From Candidatus Omnitrophota bacterium (GTDB lineage Bacteria > Omnitrophota > Gorgyraeia > Gygaellales > Profunditerraquicolaceae), in the NCBI GenBank assembly GCA_017995695.1, contig JAGOIJ010000062.1:1-9015 (forward strand): DNA of 9,015 nucleotides, written 5' to 3'. Below are positions 5,576 to 9,015 of the stretch, one piece after another. Both the position numbers and the translations under genes were made by a program. The notes under the pieces were generated by a model, which did no database searches, had not been told where the DNA came from, and saw only the letters and a program-made list of their open reading frames with translations. The stretch's first letter is position 1. Every line of letters starts with the position of its first letter.

Positions 5576-6832
5576 CTAAGCGCCTCGCACAATAAAAAAA
5601 CCAAAGGCAAAGAACATAATCGCCATTAAAAGCTTGATAAGCTGCATATGCTTTTTAATCAGGCGTGAAAATCCTTCAGAGGTAACCCCGAACAAGGCGA
5701 ACACCAACACCCCTGCCAGCGGGACAACAAACATAGCATTGTAAAGCAGCAAATAAACAAAAGCGCGCATACGCAGGCCCGACTCCTTGAGCATAAAAGT
5801 GATAGTCGGTAAGTATAATTGGCCAGTGCACACCGCTTCAAGAAGCGAGATAAGAAATCCTGTTACGAAGGCGCTCAAAATCAATTTCAAAACTTTCTTT
5901 TGAGGAACAACTGCCGCTGCGTCAAGGCTTGTTTTTCTATAATGCATACCGATAACCGCGTGAATCTTGTTTTTCACCGCTTGAGGCAACTGCAAGACTA
6001 ACCCTTCAGTTTTACCGGTCTTGCGCAGGAGCCACAGATCATACAATGCAATGATCCCCAGCACAAAACAAAACGCAGCCATCGCATAATAAAGGATTTT
6101 TGCAAAAAGATAGAACTGATTGAGCGCGTATAGAAAACGAAAGATTCCTAAACCTACCAACACATAGGTCAAGAATACGGCAAAAATAAAAGAAAGCCCT
6201 ATAATCAACAGCTCTCGCTTACGGTATCCCTGGAACGCAAGAAATGAAATAAAGAATACAATGACGGTAAACGCGCACGGGTTAATGCCATCGATTAACC
6301 CTGCGAACAAGATAGCGGCCAATCCAAAAGATAAAAACTGCCGCGTTAAATCAACACCCGGCAGTTTTTCCAAGGCGTGCGCAGCCCTTTCTTGGCGCAA
6401 CGCATCCTGGATTAGAGTATCCAGGCCTGTTTTAATATGTTCATATCCAACGAGAAACTTCCCCGCCATAAAAATCGAGGGAACGCCCTCTTCTTTACAG
6501 TTATATCGTTCCTTTAACGCCAGCATGAGCTTAAAATTATTTATATCCGCAATATCAAAATACTGGATACTGATCTTGCCCTCGTAGAACTTGGTAATCA
6601 GCGGCATAACATCGTGTCTTGTTTTATGGCAGGCATGACAACTTTCAGAAAAGAAAAATAAAAGCAGGGGAAGCTTCTGTCCTTGTTTGAGTTGATCAAG
6701 GACAACAAGGTTTGCAGAGGTTTCTTGTGGGACAGCCGCAGCTGATGCTGACTCTTGCGCACAACCCAACGCGAAGCTAATAGACACCAACCACAACCCA
6801 AGAAAAATCTTTTTAAATATCACACGCAGCAT
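5576..6832 (-). CDS. Thioredoxin-CcdA/DsbD-type fusion, membrane thiol electron carrier
   Basis: Predicted to pass reducing equivalents across the inner membrane to an extracytoplasmic thioredoxin domain. Of 418 residues, 1-24 form a signal segment ending ALGC, a possible though imperfect lipobox. Residues about 40-145 are a thioredoxin fold with CHAC (65-68) and the cis-proline GVPSI (117-120). From about 165 there are six or more membrane helices of the CcdA/DsbD type, with the two expected redox cysteines in GINPCAF (C186) and EAVCTGQLYLP (C335). Family DsbD has the thioredoxin domain at the C-terminus, so this order is reversed. I prefer the ATG at 6832 (20-bp overlap with the previous gene) to the TTG at 6868, because the signal segment then starts at once; its ribosome site (AAGAAGG) is 15 nt away, so the start is less certain. 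Confidence 0.85.
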   Translation of the reverse strand: MLRVIFKKIFLGLWLVSISFALGCAQESASAAAVPQETSANLVVLDQLKQGQKLPLLLFFFSESCHACHKTRHDVMPLITKFYEGKISIQYFDIADINNFKLMLALKERYNCKEEGVPSIFMAGKFLVGYEHIKTGLDTLIQDALRQERAAHALEKLPGVDLTRQFLSFGLAAILFAGLIDGINPCAFTVIVFFISFLAFQGYRKRELLIIGLSFIFAVFLTYVLVGLGIFRFLYALNQFYLFAKILYYAMAAFCFVLGIIALYDLWLLRKTGKTEGLVLQLPQAVKNKIHAVIGMHYRKTSLDAAAVVPQKKVLKLILSAFVTGFLISLLEAVCTGQLYLPTITFMLKESGLRMRAFVYLLLYNAMFVVPLAGVLVFALFGVTSEGFSRLIKKHMQLIKLLMAIMFFAFGFFIVRGA

Positions 6833-7493
6833 TGCTGAAATAAAGCGCCTTCTTAGGACAGGCTGCAACGCACGATGCGCATTGCAAACAATCCCTGTCG
6901 TTAACAGTTAAAACACCTTTCTGTTTAAACAGATACGGCTTGATCTGCACAGGGCAGGCCTTAGCGCATAATTTACACTCCACGCACTTATCGGAATCGA
7001 TGGTTAACGGCGACTTGCTTTTACCGGTAAGATTTATTATTGTGCCAATAGGGCAGATCATACACCAGGAGCGCTGGTGAAATATTATCGCAAGGATAAC
7101 CCCTAATGTTGTCGTAACGGTCAGCATGATGATAAAAAAGAACCCAATTTGATCTGCATGAGGCCAGCGCATAATAAGATTCACTATCATAATAATCATT
7201 AAAAGGGCCAGCGCGCCGAGCCTAAAAGGAATATTCTTAAACAACGCGGGGATCTTTTTCTGGGGGCTCAACGGCCGCGCCAAAGCATCATAAAAACTGC
7301 CTCGCGGGCAATACCAATCGCACCACTTTCTTTTACGCATCAATCCCATACCAAAACCCAGCAACATACATGCGGGTATGAAGTATCCTAAGAAAGGAAA
7401 CTGCCAACCAAAAATAAGAATAAGGACAAATACAAACGCCATACCGTATTGCCGCAACCTTCTCTTTGCCTCAAATAGTTTAAAGTTTTCCAT
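6813..7493 (-). CDS. Membrane polyferredoxin, NapH/CcoG-like 4Fe-4S protein
   Basis: 226 residues. Hydrophobic segments at about 17-52, 92-109 and 117-138 make it an integral membrane protein. Two CxxxCP/CxxCP motifs follow membrane helices (C58/C62 in CDWYCP; C144/C147 in CMICP), as in NapH, NosR and CcoG relatives. The C-terminal third is a ferredoxin domain with two complete 4Fe-4S sets: C170, C173, C176, C180 and C202, C205, C208, C212. Such proteins move electrons between quinol or cytoplasmic donors and a partner enzyme. It starts 2 bp after the flavoprotein stop and overlaps the thioredoxin-CcdA gene, so all three should be made together. The exact partner is unknown; no nitrate or nitrous-oxide reductase gene is present here. 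Confidence 0.85.
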   Translation of the reverse strand: MENFKLFEAKRRLRQYGMAFVFVLILIFGWQFPFLGYFIPACMLLGFGMGLMRKRKWCDWYCPRGSFYDALARPLSPQKKIPALFKNIPFRLGALALLMIIMIVNLIMRWPHADQIGFFFIIMLTVTTTLGVILAIIFHQRSWCMICPIGTIINLTGKSKSPLTIDSDKCVECKLCAKACPVQIKPYLFKQKGVLTVNDRDCLQCASCVAACPKKALYFSNAACDI

Positions 7494-7495
7494 AG

Positions 7496-8401
7496 TTAGT
7501 TTTTTTGTTGGATAAGATATCTAAAAACGCCCAGCGCAGCTTTCGAGCCTTCGCCAGCAGCAATAATAATCTGTTTCTCCGGCACATCGGTTACATCTCC
7601 CGCAGCAAATATGCCAGGGATATTTGTTTCGTTGCGCGCATTAACTTTGATTTCTTCACGATTATTTTTCTCAACGCCTGTTGCGAACTCGGAGTTAGGC
7701 AAGAGTCCGATCTCAACAAACACTCCCTCAACAGGTAACACCTCATCCTTACCGTTACAGGAAACCTTAATACCTTTTACCATTACCTCACCTAAAACCT
7801 CTTTAACCTGCGTGTTATTCAACACCGTCACCAAAGGGCTTTGCTCGACTTTTTCACGCATTACCGCGTCCCCGCCTAATTGAGCAACGTTGTTGATTAC
7901 GTAGATTCTTTTGGCAATGCGCTCAAGCTGTAACGCTGCATCAAGGGCAGAGTTTCCGCCTCCGATCACCGCAACCACCTTATGTGCGAATAACGGTCCG
8001 TCGCACGTTGCGCAATAGGTAAGCCCCCGATTTTTAAACTCCTTTTCCCCAGGGACGTTGAGTTCGCGCGTGCGCTTACCAGATGCTATAATCAGGGTTC
8101 GCGCCTGATAGATGTCTTTGTCGGTCGTAACCGAAAACAACGCCCCTTCTTTCTTAATAGAAAGCGCGCGCTCCCCTTCTTTCAAGGCAATGTCATAACG
8201 CTTTAAGTGCTCTTCGAATTTAGCTGCGAGATCCGGCCCGGTAATAAACTGATACCCAGTATAGTTTTCTATATCGCCGCTCCAGGCTGCCTGACCTCCG
8301 ATATCCGGACTGATCACTAAGATATTCAACTTTTTACGCGCAGCGTAAACACTCGCCGTTATCCCCGCGGGGCCTGCGCCGATAATAATAACATCGAACA
8401 T
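7496..8401 (-). CDS. Thioredoxin-reductase-like FAD flavoprotein
   Basis: 301 residues, the normal length of low-molecular-weight thioredoxin reductase. FAD-binding GAGPAG is at 8-13, the redox disulfide C130-A-T-C133 (CATCDG), the pyridine-nucleotide loop GGGNSA at 147-152, and the FAD-closing AAGDV motif near the C-terminus. It should reduce thioredoxin, glutaredoxin-like proteins or the thioredoxin-CcdA system. The HRRxxxR signature for the NADPH 2'-phosphate is absent; the region reads YVINNVAQLGGDAVMREK, closer to the reductase half of AhpF (GGGNSG type), so NADH or another donor may be used. It starts 4 bp after the glutaredoxin stop. trxB is a reasonable label, but the nucleotide site makes me leave the symbol open. 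Confidence 0.92.
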   Translation of the reverse strand: MFDVIIIGAGPAGITASVYAARKKLNILVISPDIGGQAAWSGDIENYTGYQFITGPDLAAKFEEHLKRYDIALKEGERALSIKKEGALFSVTTDKDIYQARTLIIASGKRTRELNVPGEKEFKNRGLTYCATCDGPLFAHKVVAVIGGGNSALDAALQLERIAKRIYVINNVAQLGGDAVMREKVEQSPLVTVLNNTQVKEVLGEVMVKGIKVSCNGKDEVLPVEGVFVEIGLLPNSEFATGVEKNNREEIKVNARNETNIPGIFAAGDVTDVPEKQIIIAAGEGSKAALGVFRYLIQQKN

Positions 8402-8405
8402 AGTC

Positions 8406-8642
8406 TTAGAGCCCTAACGCCTGCTGGATGCGCGATTTATCGAACCCAACAATAATCTCACCGTCAATATCAATAACAGGAACACCCATCTGTCCAGACC
8501 GTTCAATCATTTCTTCTGCCCTCGCCTGATCAGTAGATACATCGTAATTCTCAAAGGCAATATTATTGTCAGTCAAAAATTGCTTTAGCCTGATGCAATA
8601 GGGGCAAGTCGGCGTACTGTATACTTTAACACTTTTAGCCAT
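8406..8642 (-). CDS. Small glutaredoxin/NrdH-like redoxin
   Basis: 78 residues forming one thioredoxin-fold domain with active site CPYC (C13, C16), the cis-proline GVPVI (53-57) and the C-terminal GEIIVGFDKSRI segment common to small glutaredoxin-like (Uxx-star/NrdH-type) proteins. It probably carries electrons from the flavoprotein encoded 4 bp downstream; in such pairs the redoxin is often reduced by thioredoxin reductase and not by glutathione. The ATG at 8642 follows an AGAAGGGAG ribosome site. Alternatives are NrdH for ribonucleotide reductase or a donor to CysH; no nrd gene is in the window. Confidence 0.9.
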   Translation of the reverse strand: MAKSVKVYSTPTCPYCIRLKQFLTDNNIAFENYDVSTDQARAEEMIERSGQMGVPVIDIDGEIIVGFDKSRIQQALGL

Positions 8643-8660
8643 TGAGTACTCCCTTCTGTG

Positions 8661-9015
8661 CTAGCGTAACGTATTCTTGATATCCGTAAGTCTTCTTAAA
8701 TGATACTGCTCCTGCTGAATCAGCTCGTCAACGATCTTCTGGTCGGAGGCCGGTACCACCTTTTTCATACCTTCATAAAAAATAATGGAATCCTTTTCAA
8801 AGCCAATACCCATATCTACTGCCTCCAATGCAGTATGCACCTTCCCGGCTAATGCTTTTCCTTTGTCTTTCTGGGTAAAGACATGATCGCTAGCCAAAGC
8901 ATTCATGTAAGAAAAATACTCTTGAGGGAACGCCTCTGTCGGCTGATACTGCTCAACCTTAGATAGAAGCTTAGTGAAAGTAGTAATATGCCGCGCTTCT
9001 TCTTGAGAAAGAAAA
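8661..9015 (-). CDS. Ferritin-like (rubrerythrin-type) diiron protein, 5' end outside window
   Basis: The frame is open to the right edge, so the N-terminus is missing; 117 residues are visible. An internal ATG at 8906 is not the start, because homology-like sequence continues upstream (LSQEEARH). The diiron pattern is seen as EEARH near the visible start, EKDSIIFYEGM in the middle and QEQYHLRRL near the end, i.e. ExxH and E-containing helices of the rubrerythrin/ferritin-like fold. The protein stops right after the last helix, so there is no C-terminal rubredoxin domain. Members act in peroxide removal or iron handling in anaerobes. The stop is 18 bp before the glutaredoxin start, so it heads or joins the redox operon. 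Confidence 0.8.
   Translation of the reverse strand, partial: FLSQEEARHITTFTKLLSKVEQYQPTEAFPQEYFSYMNALASDHVFTQKDKGKALAGKVHTALEAVDMGIGFEKDSIIFYEGMKKVVPASDQKIVDELIQQEQYHLRRLTDIKNTLR

Noticed and set aside
6832..6868. TTG at 6868 as start of the thioredoxin-CcdA fusion
   Set aside because: It adds 12 residues rich in arginine before the signal segment and increases the overlap to 56 bp; the ATG at 6832 gives a normal signal peptide. The ribosome site does not settle it, so this is a preference, not proof.
8406..8642. Selenocysteine in the small redoxin
   Set aside because: Both active-site positions are ordinary cysteine codons (CPYC) and there is no in-frame TGA.

Overview
Every gene I can support in this 9 kb window lies on the minus strand, so it reads right to left. 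It looks like a bacterial chromosome segment from an anaerobe or microaerophile. The evidence is an oxygen-sensitive ThiH in place of a glycine oxidase, a ferritin-like/rubrerythrin-type protein, a membrane polyferredoxin and an Fe-S type APS reductase. I cannot name the taxon; a Gram-negative-type candidate phylum such as Omnitrophota is only a guess.

Layout from right (upstream) to left: (1) 9015-5576, a tightly packed redox operon: ferritin-like protein (5' end outside the window), small glutaredoxin-like protein, thioredoxin-reductase-type flavoprotein, NapH/CcoG-like membrane polyferredoxin, and a thioredoxin-CcdA fusion. Together they look like a route for thiol electrons from the cytoplasm to the outer face of the membrane. 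(2) 5575-5209, a regulatory region: a near-consensus sigma70-type promoter, a TPP riboswitch with an unusual 63-nt two-hairpin insertion, an intrinsic terminator, and two tandem copies of a structured 50-bp repeat. (3) 5208-1867, the thiamine operon thiS-thiG-thiH-thiF-thiE, covering thiazole synthesis and thiamine-phosphate synthase. (4) 1866-1602, a second regulatory region with an A-tract, promoter, inverted repeats and a long leader with hairpins. (5) 1601-1, an assimilatory sulfur operon: cysH (APS/PAPS reductase, [4Fe-4S] type) and a PiT/CysP-family permease that runs off the left edge.

Sulfur and redox link the three operons: sulfate uptake and reduction, sulfur-carrier chemistry for the thiazole ring, and thiol/disulfide relays. 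The most notable non-coding observation is a bipartite structured element present three times: twice in tandem before thiS and once, in the opposite orientation relative to its gene, before cysH. The copies keep the same loops and bulge position while the stem base pairs change in compensating fashion. The second is the insertion that splits the conserved P4-P5 region of the TPP aptamer exactly at a helix junction.
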